NCBI RefSeq assembly: GCF_900113745.1
Contig: NZ_FOQL01000001.1
Location: forward strand, 1,240,001-1,304,000
Origin: Pseudomonas guineae
GTDB lineage: Bacteria > Pseudomonadota > Gammaproteobacteria > Pseudomonadales > Pseudomonadaceae
DNA length: 64,000 bases
Direction of reading: 5' to 3'
Shown: piece by piece, positions 19,400 through 28,511 of the stretch
How positions within the stretch are numbered: the first letter of the stretch is position 1
How the letters are laid out: every line of letters starts with the position of its first letter
The notes under the pieces: generated by a model
The model's database searches: none
What the model was told of the DNA's origin: nothing
Seen by the model: the letters and a program-made list of their open reading frames with translations, nothing else
Translations under genes and position numbers: made by a program

Positions 19400-20086
19400 A
19401 TGTCCACGATAGCAGAGAATATTGCAAAGGTCGGAGTGCGCATACGTGAGGCGGCGCAAGCCTCACAGCGAGATTGTGGGTCTATTGGCCTGCTCGCGGT
19501 GAGCAAAACAAAACCTGCAGCGGCGATTCGTCAGGCGTTTAACGCTGGCACCGCGAATTTCGGCGAGAACTACCTGCAAGAAGCACTGGATAAACAGGTC
19601 GAACTGCATGACTTGCCACTGACCTGGCATTTTATTGGCCCAATCCAGTCCAACAAAACCAAACCTATCGCCGAGCACTTCAGCTGGGTGCACTCGGTGG
19701 ACCGTCTAAAAATAGCCGAACGCCTGTCTGCACAGCGTCCGGCGCACCTGCCACCGTTAAATATCTGCCTGCAGGTCAATGTCAGTGGCGAAGCCAGTAA
19801 ATCCGGCTGCAGCCCTGACGAGCTGAGCGCACTGGCACACGCAGTTACACAACTGCCGCACCTGCACCTGCGCGGATTGATGACAATTCCTGAGCCCACC
19901 GACGACCCCGCCGAGCAACGCGCCGCTTTCGCCCGTTTGCGCGAACTGCAGCAAGGTCTGAACCTGGGCCTCGACACTTTGTCCATGGGCATGAGCCATG
20001 ACTTGGAGGCGGCCATCGGCGAAGGCGCGACCTGGGTGCGCGTCGGCACCGCATTATTTGGCGCGCGTGACTACAGCACACCCTGA
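19400..20086 (+). CDS. yggS: YggS family pyridoxal-phosphate homeostasis protein
   Basis: YggS is a 228-residue PLP-binding protein (PROSC/YggS family) that buffers pyridoxal phosphate and influences amino-acid pools. It has the PLP-lysine motif LLAVSKTKP, then NFGENYLQEA, WHFIGPIQSNK, and the C-terminal SMGMSHDLEAAI...VRVGTALFG. It folds as a single TIM barrel like the N-terminal half of alanine racemase but is not known to be an enzyme. It is divergent from pilT and heads the conserved yggS-proC-yggT-yggU run. Confidence 0.96.
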   Translation: MSTIAENIAKVGVRIREAAQASQRDCGSIGLLAVSKTKPAAAIRQAFNAGTANFGENYLQEALDKQVELHDLPLTWHFIGPIQSNKTKPIAEHFSWVHSVDRLKIAERLSAQRPAHLPPLNICLQVNVSGEASKSGCSPDELSALAHAVTQLPHLHLRGLMTIPEPTDDPAEQRAAFARLRELQQGLNLGLDTLSMGMSHDLEAAIGEGATWVRVGTALFGARDYSTP

Positions 20087-20121
20087 TTAAGTTTGCCTTC
20101 ATCCTGACCAAGGAAACCACT

Positions 20122-20940
20122 ATGACCTCTCCCCGCATTGCCTTTATCGGCGCTGGCAATATGGCCGCCAGCTTGATCGGCGGTCTGCGCGCGCAAGGCA
20201 TCGACGCCAGCGCCATTCGCGCCAGTGACCGTGGAGCCGAACAGCGCAGCAAAATTAGCACCGAGCATGGCATCGACACCTTCGCCGCCAACGCTGACGC
20301 CATCAAAGATGCCGACATCATCGTGCTCTCGGTAAAACCGCAAGTTATGAAAGACGTCTGCCTGGACCTCGCCGCAAATATCGGCGAGCAGCAACTGGTG
20401 GTCTCCATTGCCGCCGGCATCAGCTGCGCCAGCCTGGAAAACTGGCTCGGTCCACGTGCCATTGTGCGCTGCATGCCCAACACCCCGGCCTTGCTGCGCC
20501 AGGGCGTCAGTGGCCTGTATGGCAACGCCCAGGTCTCACCAAACCAGCGTCAGCAGGCCGAACAGCTGCTCAGCGCCGTAGGCCTGGCACTGTGGCTGGA
20601 CAAAGAAGAGCAAATCGACGCCGTAACGGCCGTTTCTGGCAGCGGTCCGGCCTACTTCTTCCTGCTGATTGAAGCCATGACTGCTGCCGGCGAGAAGCTC
20701 GGCCTGCCGCGTGACACCGCCGCCCAACTGACCCTGCACACCGCCCTTGGGGCTGCGCGCATGGCCGTGGCCAGCGATGTCGATGCCAGCGAACTGCGCC
20801 GCCGCGTCACCTCGCCCGCCGGCACCACCGAGGCTGCCATCAAGAGTTTCCAGGCTGGTGGTTTCGAAGCATTGGTCGAAAAAGCACTTAACGCTGCCGC
20901 CCACCGTTCTGCCGAACTGGCCGAGCAACTGGGTCAATAA
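20122..20940 (+). CDS. proC: Pyrroline-5-carboxylate reductase
   Basis: ProC reduces pyrroline-5-carboxylate to proline with NAD(P)H, the last step of proline synthesis. At 272 residues it has the Rossmann motif FIGAGNMAASLIGGL at the start, the conserved RCMPNTPALLRQG, and the C-terminal signature VTSPAGTTEAAIKSF. It starts 35 bp after yggS and ends 9 bp before yggT. Association with YggS is common and fits links between PLP homeostasis and amino-acid metabolism. Confidence 0.97.
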   Translation: MTSPRIAFIGAGNMAASLIGGLRAQGIDASAIRASDRGAEQRSKISTEHGIDTFAANADAIKDADIIVLSVKPQVMKDVCLDLAANIGEQQLVVSIAAGISCASLENWLGPRAIVRCMPNTPALLRQGVSGLYGNAQVSPNQRQQAEQLLSAVGLALWLDKEEQIDAVTAVSGSGPAYFFLLIEAMTAAGEKLGLPRDTAAQLTLHTALGAARMAVASDVDASELRRRVTSPAGTTEAAIKSFQAGGFEALVEKALNAAAHRSAELAEQLGQ

Positions 20941-20949
20941 GGAACGAAG

Positions 20950-21540
20950 ATGACTGGATTCACCACCGCTGCTGTTTATATCCTGCAAACCATTGGTAGC
21001 CTTTACCTGCTGATCGTATTGCTGCGTTTTATCCTGCAATTGGTTCGTGCGGACTTCTACAATCCGCTCAGCCAATTCATCGTGCGCGCCACTCACCCGC
21101 TGCTGAAACCCTTGCGCAAGGTCATCCCCAGCCTTGCCGGGCTGGACCTGGCGTCGCTGGTGTTAGCGATTCTGGTGCAGCTGGTGCTGATGGCACTGAC
21201 CCTGATGCTGCTCGGCTATGGCCTGGATAACCCAGTGCAGTTGCTGGTCTGGTCGATCATTGGCGTCACCGCGCTGTTCCTCAAGGTGTTCTTCTTTGCC
21301 TTGATCATCAGCGTCATTCTCTCCTGGGTCGCGCAAGGCAGCCAAAACCCGGCGGTAGGCTTGGTCAACCAAATATGCGAACCGCTGCTGTCGCCGATTC
21401 GCCGCATCTTGCCAAGCATGGGCGGGCTGGATCTGTCGCCGATCGTAGCCTTCTTGATTCTCAACCTGATCGACATGATGGTGATCCGCAACCTGGCGGT
21501 CATGACCGGCATGCTCAAAGGCTTAAGCCTGGCGATCTAA
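20950..21540 (+). CDS. yggT: YggT family membrane protein
   Basis: This is a 196-residue inner-membrane protein with two YggT repeats. Each holds hydrophobic helices and a conserved NP-x-S/G turn followed by PLLKPLRKVIPSLAGLD in the first half and PLLSPIRRILPSMGGLD in the second. YggT proteins have been linked to osmotic tolerance and, in other bacteria, to cell or plastid division, but the molecular role is unknown. It is followed 7 bp later by yggU, the usual partner. Confidence 0.93.
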   Translation: MTGFTTAAVYILQTIGSLYLLIVLLRFILQLVRADFYNPLSQFIVRATHPLLKPLRKVIPSLAGLDLASLVLAILVQLVLMALTLMLLGYGLDNPVQLLVWSIIGVTALFLKVFFFALIISVILSWVAQGSQNPAVGLVNQICEPLLSPIRRILPSMGGLDLSPIVAFLILNLIDMMVIRNLAVMTGMLKGLSLAI

Positions 21541-21547
21541 CCGGCAG

Positions 21548-21844
21548 ATGAGTCATTTCCGCTGGGACGGCAACGACCTGATCCTTGAGTGCCACCTGCA
21601 GCCCAAGGCGAGCCGCGACGAGTTCGCGGGGTTGCATGGTGATCGTTTGAAGATTCGCCTCACCGCACCGCCCGTAGACGGCAAAGCCAACGCCCACCTG
21701 CTGGCTTTTCTGGCCAGCGCCTTGGCCGTGAGTAAAAGCCAGGTCAGCCTAGAAAGCGGTCAGCAGAGTCGGCAAAAACGCGTACGCATCAAACAGCCGC
21801 AGCAACTACCCGACGCACTCGAACTAACCATTCAGCCGTCCTGA
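21548..21844 (+). CDS. yggU: YggU/DUF167 family protein
   Basis: This is a 98-residue DUF167 (UPF0235) protein. The signatures are LILECHLQPKASRDEF and LKIRLTAPPVDGKANAHLLAFLA, typical of the family. It folds as a small alpha/beta domain of unknown function and is very commonly encoded behind yggT. It is probably the last gene of the yggS-proC-yggT-yggU operon; about 230 bp separate it from the next gene and no confident terminator was seen there. Confidence 0.92.
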   Translation: MSHFRWDGNDLILECHLQPKASRDEFAGLHGDRLKIRLTAPPVDGKANAHLLAFLASALAVSKSQVSLESGQQSRQKRVRIKQPQQLPDALELTIQPS

Positions 21845-22074
21845 GCGACCATAAGGCGGGCGTGCGACTGCCTGCAATTGACGCCACAGCTGCGACCCGC
21901 ATAATGCCTCGCAGGCTTATTCATGGACTGAGTGAGCCTGACGCCACTCCACAGGAGTTAAACCATTGCCTGCCACGCCAGCCTGAGGCGCGGCATCGTT
22001 GAATCGGTGCACAGTTTCATCAGGGCGCACACAACAGCCCCACAATGGATGCGCCAACTAGAGGAAAGCCAAGG

Positions 22075-24057
22075 ATGAGCATGCAACGTCTCAGTCAGCA
22101 GGTCGATGCCTACGTCGCCTGGAAGCGCGAGCTGATGCGCGAAATCACCCGCTACCGCAGCTGGCTGGTGAGCAATCGGCTGAACTCCGAGGCCGTAGAA
22201 GGCAAGCTTGAACGCGCGCTCAAACTGCTGCGCACCGACCACATTACTCTGGCCTTTGTCGGCGAATTTTCGCGCGGCAAAACCGAGCTAATCAACAGCC
22301 TATTCTTCTCGTCTTATGGCCAGCGCATCCTGCCATCCCAGGCTGGGCGCACTACCATGTGCCCCACCGAGCTGTTCTTTGACCCGCATTCGGAACGCTC
22401 TTATATTCGTTTGTTGCCCATCGAGACCCGCGTGTCCGATGCCAGCATCGCGCAATTCAAGCGTGTGCCTCGGCACTGGGTGAATATCACCCTGGACCTC
22501 AGCGACCCGGACAACATGGTCCAGGCCTTTAACCAAGTGGCGCGCAGCAAGCCCATGCCGGTTGAACAAGCCATAGCCCTCGGCTTCCACCCGGATATGC
22601 TGGAGAGCACCCACCGACCAGGCGAAGTACTGGTGCCCGCCTGGCGCCATGCCATGGTCAACTTCGACCATCCGCTTCTACGTCAGGGCTTGCGCATCCT
22701 CGACACTCCCGGCCTGAATGCCCTCGGCAGTGAGCCGGAACTGACCCTGTCGATGCTACCTAACGCCCAGGCGATCATCTTTCTGCTGTCGGCTGACACC
22801 GGCGTCACCGCCAGCGACATGGCCGTCTGGCAGCAGCATATCCGCCAACTCGACGAAGACACCCAGACCTGCCTATTTGCCGTACTCAATAAGATCGACG
22901 TGCTCTGGGATGACCTGGCGGGTGAGGCCTTTGTCCAAAACGCGATCCGTATCATTCAGAACAACACCGCCAAGCAGCTGGGCATCCGCCCTGAAGACGT
23001 GCTGCCACTGTCGGCCAAGCAGGCGATGCTGGCCAAGGTGCGTAAAGACGCCGACCTGCTGACGCGCAGCCAGATAAGTAATCTGGAAAACCTGCTGTGC
23101 GAGCGCATCATCGCGCAAAAGGAGCGCCTGCTCGAAGACCGCGTGGTCTTCCAGGTCATGGCCCTGCTGCAAAACAGCCAGCATGTGCTCAACCTGCGCT
23201 TAGAAAAGGTTAACGAACAGCAGGCCTTGCTGAGTAATCACCAGCACGATAATGGCCAGATGCTGTTTGAGCTAACCGCCAAAACCAAGGAAGACCACAG
23301 CCAGCACCACAAACGCTTGTTGGGTCTAAAAACCAACCAGCGCCTGCTCAAGCGACAAGGCGACCTACTGCGCCAGGCATCGCGTAGCGAGCGCCTGGAC
23401 GAACACCTGAACACGGTGCGCTCGGGCCTCACCGGCAGCTGGACCACCCTGGGTATCAACCAGGCGATCCTGCAATTTTTCCGCAGCGTGGAGCAGGATC
23501 TGCACAACCTGGTACAAGAAGCGGAGATGGCTAACAAAATGGTCGCCGCCGTCTACCGCCGGCATAACGAAGAGAACCCGTTGCATGGCGTCGACGCTCC
23601 GCAGTTCAACGTTAGCCGCTACCTGCGTGAACTCAAACAACAACAGAGCAAGGCTGACCAGTTCCGCCTGCAGCTGAAAACCCTGCTGACCGAACAACGC
23701 AGCCTGACCCGACGCTTCTTCGCCACCCTGGTGCAGGAAGTGATCGGCCTGCACCAGCGCATGCGTCAAGACGCCGAACAGTGGGCCAGCGATGCACTGA
23801 CGCCCTTGATGCAACACACCCTTGAGCACAAACAGCTGCTGGAAACCCACATGCTGCGGCTCAAGGCCCTGGCCCAGGAAACCCAGCAAGCGCGCCAGCG
23901 CGGTCAGCAACTGGCGCATTACAGCACCGAACTGGAGCAGCAACTGGCGCAGGCTAGCGAGATGCTGCGCGTCCTGCGCCGCCCGGCACCGGTGCAACGC
24001 CAAGCCAAGGTGGTCAACCTGCCAGGAATCGCCCGCCCGCAGAGCATGGGCGAATAG
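22075..24057 (+). CDS. Dynamin-like GTPase
   Basis: This is a 660-residue protein with an N-terminal dynamin-type GTPase domain and a long helical C-terminal half. GTPase motifs are G1 GEFSRGKT (about 63-70), a Thr-containing G2 (GRTTMCPTELFF), G3 DTPGLN, and G4 NKID (in LNKIDVLW). From about 350 the sequence is rich in Gln, Glu, Leu and Arg with heptad-like spacing, suggesting extended coiled coils as in bacterial dynamin-like proteins. No membrane helix is evident. A GAGGAAAG site favours the ATG at 22075 over one ten codons upstream. Its cellular role is unknown; membrane remodelling or stress protection is only an analogy. Confidence 0.85.
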   Translation: MSMQRLSQQVDAYVAWKRELMREITRYRSWLVSNRLNSEAVEGKLERALKLLRTDHITLAFVGEFSRGKTELINSLFFSSYGQRILPSQAGRTTMCPTELFFDPHSERSYIRLLPIETRVSDASIAQFKRVPRHWVNITLDLSDPDNMVQAFNQVARSKPMPVEQAIALGFHPDMLESTHRPGEVLVPAWRHAMVNFDHPLLRQGLRILDTPGLNALGSEPELTLSMLPNAQAIIFLLSADTGVTASDMAVWQQHIRQLDEDTQTCLFAVLNKIDVLWDDLAGEAFVQNAIRIIQNNTAKQLGIRPEDVLPLSAKQAMLAKVRKDADLLTRSQISNLENLLCERIIAQKERLLEDRVVFQVMALLQNSQHVLNLRLEKVNEQQALLSNHQHDNGQMLFELTAKTKEDHSQHHKRLLGLKTNQRLLKRQGDLLRQASRSERLDEHLNTVRSGLTGSWTTLGINQAILQFFRSVEQDLHNLVQEAEMANKMVAAVYRRHNEENPLHGVDAPQFNVSRYLRELKQQQSKADQFRLQLKTLLTEQRSLTRRFFATLVQEVIGLHQRMRQDAEQWASDALTPLMQHTLEHKQLLETHMLRLKALAQETQQARQRGQQLAHYSTELEQQLAQASEMLRVLRRPAPVQRQAKVVNLPGIARPQSMGE

Positions 24058-24084
24058 CTGCACACACTCCCCCGCCAGTCTCCA

Positions 24085-24122
24085 CCGCCCCACACGCTTG
24101 CTGCCTGGGGCGGCGCTCTTTA
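24085..24122 (+). terminator. Possible terminator after the dynamin-like gene
   Basis: The sequence CCGCCCCA pairs with TGGGGCGG across a 13-base loop, followed by CGCTCTTT. It lies 28 bp after the GTPase stop and before metX. The loop is large and the T-run short, so termination may be partial. Confidence 0.4.
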
Positions 24123-24156
24123 GACTGCGGCTCTTCCTTTATTGCGAGCAGGGTCG

Positions 24157-25296
24157 ATGTCGATTGCTTTCCCCCAAGACTCTGTTGGCCTGGTCACTCC
24201 ACAGGTTCTGCACTTTGCAGAACCGCTGGCATTGGCCTGCGGGCGCAGCCTGGCCGACTATCAGCTGATCTTCGAAACCTATGGCGAGCTCAACGCCACG
24301 GCCAGCAACGCCGTACTGATCTGCCATGCCTTGTCCGGCCACCACCACGCCGCCGGCTACCACAGCGTGGATGACCGCAAGCCTGGTTGGTGGGACAGCT
24401 GCATCGGCCCCGGCAAACCCATCGACACCCACAAATTTTTCGTTGTCAGCCTAAACAACCTCGGCGGCTGTAACGGCTCCACCGGCCCCAGCAGCCTCAA
24501 CCCGGCCACCGGCAAGCCGTTTGGCGCGGACTTCCCGGTGATGACCGTGGAAGACTGGGTGCACAGCCAGGCGCGCCTGGCCGATAGCCTCGGCATCCGG
24601 CAGTGGGCCGCTGTCGTCGGCGGTAGCCTCGGCGGCATGCAAGCCATGCAGTGGACCATCAGCTACCCCGAGCGCGTGCGCCACTGCCTGGCAATTGCCT
24701 CGGCGCCCAAGTTGTCGGCGCAGAACATCGCCTTCAACGAAGTCGCGCGCCAGGCGATCCTCACCGATCCGCAGTTCCATGGCGGGCACTTCCAGGAACA
24801 GGGCGTGATTCCCAAGCGTGGCTTGATGCTGGCGCGCATGGTGGGTCACATCACCTACCTGTCGGATGACGCCATGGGTGAGAAATTCGGCCGCGGGCTG
24901 AAGAGTGAGAAGCTCAACTACGACTTCCACAGCGTCGAATTCCAGGTGGAAAGCTACCTGCGCTATCAAGGCGAAGAGTTCTCTACCCGCTTCGATGCCA
25001 ACACCTACCTGCTGATGACCAAAGCGCTCGATTACTTCGACCCGGCGGCCAATCACGAGGGCGACCTGGCCAAGACCCTGGCCGGCGTCAGCGCCGACTT
25101 CTGTGTGATGTCCTTTACCACTGACTGGCGCTTTTCCCCGCTGCGTTCGCGCGAGATCGTCGATGCCCTGACTGCCGCACGGAAAAACGTCTGTTACTTG
25201 GAAATCGATGCCCCCCAGGGCCACGACGCCTTCCTGATCCCCATCCCGCGTTACCTGCAGGCATTCGACAGCTATATGAAACGGATTAAGGTGTAG
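24157..25296 (+). CDS. metX: MetX, homoserine O-succinyltransferase (alpha/beta-hydrolase type)
   Basis: MetX activates homoserine by acylation, the first committed step to methionine. The 379-residue protein has the nucleophile in GGSLGG (Ser157), with Asp323 in TTDWRFSP and His356 in PQGHDAF completing a catalytic triad. Pseudomonas MetX proteins use succinyl-CoA despite belonging to the family often annotated as acetyltransferases, so the acyl donor given here is from family knowledge. The ATG at 24157 gives the P. aeruginosa length. It is followed by metW after two bases. Confidence 0.95.
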   Translation: MSIAFPQDSVGLVTPQVLHFAEPLALACGRSLADYQLIFETYGELNATASNAVLICHALSGHHHAAGYHSVDDRKPGWWDSCIGPGKPIDTHKFFVVSLNNLGGCNGSTGPSSLNPATGKPFGADFPVMTVEDWVHSQARLADSLGIRQWAAVVGGSLGGMQAMQWTISYPERVRHCLAIASAPKLSAQNIAFNEVARQAILTDPQFHGGHFQEQGVIPKRGLMLARMVGHITYLSDDAMGEKFGRGLKSEKLNYDFHSVEFQVESYLRYQGEEFSTRFDANTYLLMTKALDYFDPAANHEGDLAKTLAGVSADFCVMSFTTDWRFSPLRSREIVDALTAARKNVCYLEIDAPQGHDAFLIPIPRYLQAFDSYMKRIKV

Positions 25297-25298
25297 TC

Positions 25299-25919
25299 AT
25301 GCGCGCGGATCTAGAAATCATCCAAGAGTGGATTCCCGCCGGCAGTCGCGTGCTTGACCTCGGTTGCGGCAACGGCGAGTTGCTCGCCTGGCTGACGGAA
25401 CACAAGCAGGTCAGCGGCTACGGCCTGGAAATCGACGCGGACAATATCGCCCAGTGCGTGAGCAAAAGCGTTAACGTGATCGAGCAGAACCTCGATAAAG
25501 GCCTGAACAACTTTGCCAGCGGCAGTTTCGACGTGGTCGTGATGACCCAGTCGCTGCAGGCCCTGCATTACCCCGACAGGGTGTTGGCGGAAATGCTCCG
25601 GGTCGGCAAGACCTGCATCATTACCTTCCCCAACTTCGCCCACTGGCGCTGCCGCTGGTACCTCACCAGCAAGGGCCGCATGCCGGTGTCGGACTTTTTG
25701 CCGTACACCTGGTTCAACACTCCGAACATCCACTTCTGCACCTTTGAAGATTTCGAAAACCTGTGCCACGACCAGGGGGCCAAAATCAAAGACCGCCTGG
25801 CCGTGGATCGCGACCACCGGCATGGCTGGGCTAGTCGTATCTGGCCTAATCTATTAGGTGAAATCGGCATTTACCGGATTAGCGGCGCAACACCCCTAGG
25901 CGCACACGCCAGCCGCTGA
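25299..25919 (+). CDS. metW: MetW, methionine biosynthesis methyltransferase-like protein
   Basis: MetW is a 206-residue class I methyltransferase-fold protein. It has the SAM-binding motif RVLDLGCGNGELLAWL and the family-specific stretches VMTQSLQALHYPDRVL and SDFLPYTWFNTPNIHFCT. It is nearly always adjacent to metX in proteobacteria; later work on the family suggests it is needed for full MetX activity. The spacing of two bases to metX indicates a joint transcript and likely coupling. Confidence 0.95.
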   Translation: MRADLEIIQEWIPAGSRVLDLGCGNGELLAWLTEHKQVSGYGLEIDADNIAQCVSKSVNVIEQNLDKGLNNFASGSFDVVVMTQSLQALHYPDRVLAEMLRVGKTCIITFPNFAHWRCRWYLTSKGRMPVSDFLPYTWFNTPNIHFCTFEDFENLCHDQGAKIKDRLAVDRDHRHGWASRIWPNLLGEIGIYRISGATPLGAHASR

Positions 25920-25955
25920 AAGGGCTGCTGTTCAGACTGAATCAGGAGATTCCCC

Positions 25956-26375
25956 ATGCATCGTATTGCCCTGTTGTTTATCGCCCTATGCCTAAGTCTG
26001 CCCGCACTCGCTGAACGCAAGCAGAGCTTTGGCGATTTGGATGTGCACTACATCGCCTTCAACTCCAGCTTCCTGCAGCCGGACATTGCCGCTGCCAACG
26101 GCCTGGTCCGTAGCAAGACCCTGGGCGTGGTCAACATCTCCGTGCTCAAGGACGGCAAGGCCAGCAGCGCCAGCGTCAGCGGCGAGGTAAAAGACCTGGT
26201 CGGGCGCAACCAGCCGCTGACCTTCAAGCAGGTGACTGAAGGTGAAGCCATCTATTACCTGGCGCAGTTCCCCTTCAATCAACAAGAATTGCTGCGTTTC
26301 ACCATCACCGTTCGCGCGGCCGATGGCGTAGCGCATAGCATCGAGTTCAACCAGGAAGTCTTCCCAGACCAATGA
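25956..26375 (+). CDS. DUF4426 domain exported protein
   Basis: This is a 139-residue predicted periplasmic protein. An N-terminal signal peptide ([19 protein letters not shown], cleavage after about residue 19) is followed by a beta-rich domain with [21 protein letters not shown], matching the DUF4426 family. Its function is unknown. It starts after an AGGAGA ribosome-binding site, lies 36 bp after metW, and its end overlaps the rdgB start by four bases (ATGA), so it belongs to the metX-metW-rdgB-hemW transcription unit. Confidence 0.88.
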   Translation: MHRIALLFIALCLSLPALAERKQSFGDLDVHYIAFNSSFLQPDIAAANGLVRSKTLGVVNISVLKDGKASSASVSGEVKDLVGRNQPLTFKQVTEGEAIYYLAQFPFNQQELLRFTITVRAADGVAHSIEFNQEVFPDQ

Positions 26376-26968
26376 TCCTCTTCAACGAACTCGTGCTGGC
26401 CAGCCATAACGCCGGCAAGCTCAAAGAGCTACAAGCCATGCTTGGCAGCAGCATTCGCGTACGCTCGGTGGGTGAATTTTCCAGCATCGAGCCGGAAGAA
26501 ACCGGCCTGTCGTTTATCGAAAACGCCATTCTCAAGGCGCGTAATGCGGCGCGGGTTTCCGGCTTACCGGCCTTGGCCGACGACTCCGGCCTGGCGGTGG
26601 ACTTTCTCGGCGGCGCACCGGGCATCTATTCGGCGCGTTATGCCGATGGCCAGGGTGATGCGGCCAATAATGCCAAGCTGCTCGACGTATTGCAGGCTGT
26701 ACCGGACGCCGAGCGCGGCGCGCAGTTCGTCTGCTGCCTGGCACTGGTAAGGCATGCTGACGACCCCCTGCCGATTATCTGTGAAGGCCTCTGGCACGGG
26801 CGCATTCTGCATACCGCGCAGGGCGTGGAAGGTTTTGGTTATGACCCGCTGTTCTGGGTGCCCGAACGTGATTGCTCCAGCGCCGAGCTGCCGGCCGCCG
26901 AGAAGAACCAGATCAGCCACCGCGCCCGCGCCATGGTCCTGCTGAAGCATCGGTTGGGGCTGGTATGA
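26372..26968 (+). CDS. rdgB: RdgB, XTP/dITP diphosphatase
   Basis: RdgB hydrolyses non-canonical purine nucleoside triphosphates (dITP, XTP), keeping deaminated purines out of DNA and RNA. It is a 198-residue HAM1-family protein with the N-terminal [13 protein letters not shown], the [23 protein letters not shown] motif, [12 protein letters not shown], and a C-terminal SHRARAM. Both ends show four-base ATGA overlaps, with the DUF4426 gene upstream and hemW downstream. Confidence 0.97.
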   Translation: MILFNELVLASHNAGKLKELQAMLGSSIRVRSVGEFSSIEPEETGLSFIENAILKARNAARVSGLPALADDSGLAVDFLGGAPGIYSARYADGQGDAANNAKLLDVLQAVPDAERGAQFVCCLALVRHADDPLPIICEGLWHGRILHTAQGVEGFGYDPLFWVPERDCSSAELPAAEKNQISHRARAMVLLKHRLGLV

Positions 26969-28125
26969 ACGACTCCTCCAGCGGCGGCTTCGAGCTGCCG
27001 CCGCTGGCACTCTATGTGCACATTCCTTGGTGCGTGAAGAAGTGCCCGTATTGCGACTTCAACTCCCATACCGCCGGGCCGAATCTGCCGGAGGAAGCCT
27101 ACGTCGACGCCCTACTCGCCGACTTGGATGCCGACTTGGGCCAGGTACACGGCCGGCCACTTACCTCGATTTTCTTCGGCGGCGGTACGCCCAGCCTGTT
27201 TTCAGCCAAGGCCCTCGGCCGCCTGCTGCAAGGCGTTGAGCGGCGAGTGGCGTTTGCACCAGACATTGAAATCACCCTGGAAGCCAACCCAGGCACCTTC
27301 GAGCAGGCCAAGTTCCGCGACTACCGCAGCCTAGGTATCAATCGCCTGTCGATCGGCGTGCAGAGCTTCCAGGCACCCAAGTTGATCGCGCTGGGGCGCA
27401 TCCATGATGGCGATGAAGCCGTGTGCGCCGCCGACATGGCTCGCGCCGCCGGTTTCGATAATTTCAACCTGGACCTGATGCACGGCCTGCCGGATCAGTC
27501 CATTGAAGATGCCCTCAGCGACTTGCGCATCGCCATCGCCCAACAGCCGACGCACCTGTCCTGGTACCAGCTGACAGTGGAGCCGAACACGGTGTTCTGG
27601 AACCAGCCGCCGGTGATGCCCGAGGACGACATCCTCTGGGATATTCAGGAGGCCGGGCAGGCCCTGCTGGCCGCTGAAGGCTATGCGCAGTACGAGGTTT
27701 CGGCCTATGCCCAATCCGGCAAAGCGGCGCGGCATAATCTCAATTACTGGACCTTTGGCGACTTTCTCGGCATCGGTGCCGGCGCCCACGCCAAGCTGAG
27801 CAGCCCAGACGGTCGCATTAGCCGCAGCTGGAAGACCCGCCTGCCCAAGGACTATCTCGACAGCAGCAAGCGCTTCAACGCCGGCGAGCGCGTGCTGAGT
27901 GCCGATGAGTTGCCCTTCGAGTTTCTGATGAACGTGCTGCGTCTTACAGACGGCGCCGCCAGCGAGCTATTCACTCAGCGCACCGGCCTGCCGTTGAGCC
28001 AGCTCGCGGCAGCACGTACAGAGGCCCAGCAACGCGGCCTGCTGCACAGCGATCCGACGCGCCTAAGCGCCACCCGCGAAGGCCAGTTGTTCCTCAACGA
28101 CCTGCTGCAACACTTTCTCCCCTAA
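26965..28125 (+). CDS. hemW: HemW, radical SAM heme chaperone
   Basis: HemW is a 386-residue radical SAM protein of the HemN/HemW family. It has the cluster motif [10 protein letters not shown] (CxxxCxxC), then [10 protein letters not shown], and [10 protein letters not shown]. HemW lacks the N-terminal substrate extension of the true coproporphyrinogen dehydrogenase HemN and is regarded as a heme-binding chaperone that inserts heme into respiratory enzymes. The ATG at 26965 overlaps the rdgB stop; the open frame upstream is out of rdgB's frame and ignored. Confidence 0.94.
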   Translation: MNDSSSGGFELPPLALYVHIPWCVKKCPYCDFNSHTAGPNLPEEAYVDALLADLDADLGQVHGRPLTSIFFGGGTPSLFSAKALGRLLQGVERRVAFAPDIEITLEANPGTFEQAKFRDYRSLGINRLSIGVQSFQAPKLIALGRIHDGDEAVCAADMARAAGFDNFNLDLMHGLPDQSIEDALSDLRIAIAQQPTHLSWYQLTVEPNTVFWNQPPVMPEDDILWDIQEAGQALLAAEGYAQYEVSAYAQSGKAARHNLNYWTFGDFLGIGAGAHAKLSSPDGRISRSWKTRLPKDYLDSSKRFNAGERVLSADELPFEFLMNVLRLTDGAASELFTQRTGLPLSQLAAARTEAQQRGLLHSDPTRLSATREGQLFLNDLLQHFLP

Positions 28126-28156
28126 CGCACGCGCCACCACGGCTAAGGAACCCTTG

Positions 28157-28480
28157 ATGGACCTGCTACTCGACCTGATCGTCACCCTGTCGCGCTGGAG
28201 CCGCAGCCACCTCTACGACATCTCGCTGACCATCATGGCGACCCTGCTGGTGCTGTTCGGCCCCGGCATCAACGCCTGGGTGCAACGCAACACCAGCAGC
28301 ATGAACTTCATCTTGCGCACGCTGATCTTCGTGTTGCTCTGCGCCTTGGGTTATGGCTTGCTGATCATCTTCGCCACGCCTTATCTGGCTAAGGGCCTGG
28401 GCTTGTTTAACAACTTCACCCTGGCGCCGATGCTGATCTTGGTGTTCTTTATCATCGGCATACTCGCCGACCGTAACTAG
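28157..28480 (+). CDS. DUF3392 family membrane protein
   Basis: This is a 107-residue hydrophobic protein with three predicted membrane helices (about 19-38, 50-70 and 81-103) and a short N-terminal amphipathic segment. It matches the DUF3392 family of gammaproteobacterial inner-membrane proteins of unknown function. The ATG at 28157 follows a TAAGGAA site; a TTG one codon earlier is less likely. It is the last plus-strand gene before the convergent ZapE-like gene. Confidence 0.82.
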   Translation: MDLLLDLIVTLSRWSRSHLYDISLTIMATLLVLFGPGINAWVQRNTSSMNFILRTLIFVLLCALGYGLLIIFATPYLAKGLGLFNNFTLAPMLILVFFIIGILADRN

Positions 28481-28511
28481 TAGGCAGCCCACAGGGCAGG
28501 CGCTGGCGCGT

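Noticed and set aside
24058..24156. Possible SAM riboswitch upstream of metX
   Set aside because: The gap is under 100 bp and holds only a GC-rich hairpin; none of the conserved SAM-riboswitch cores was recognised.
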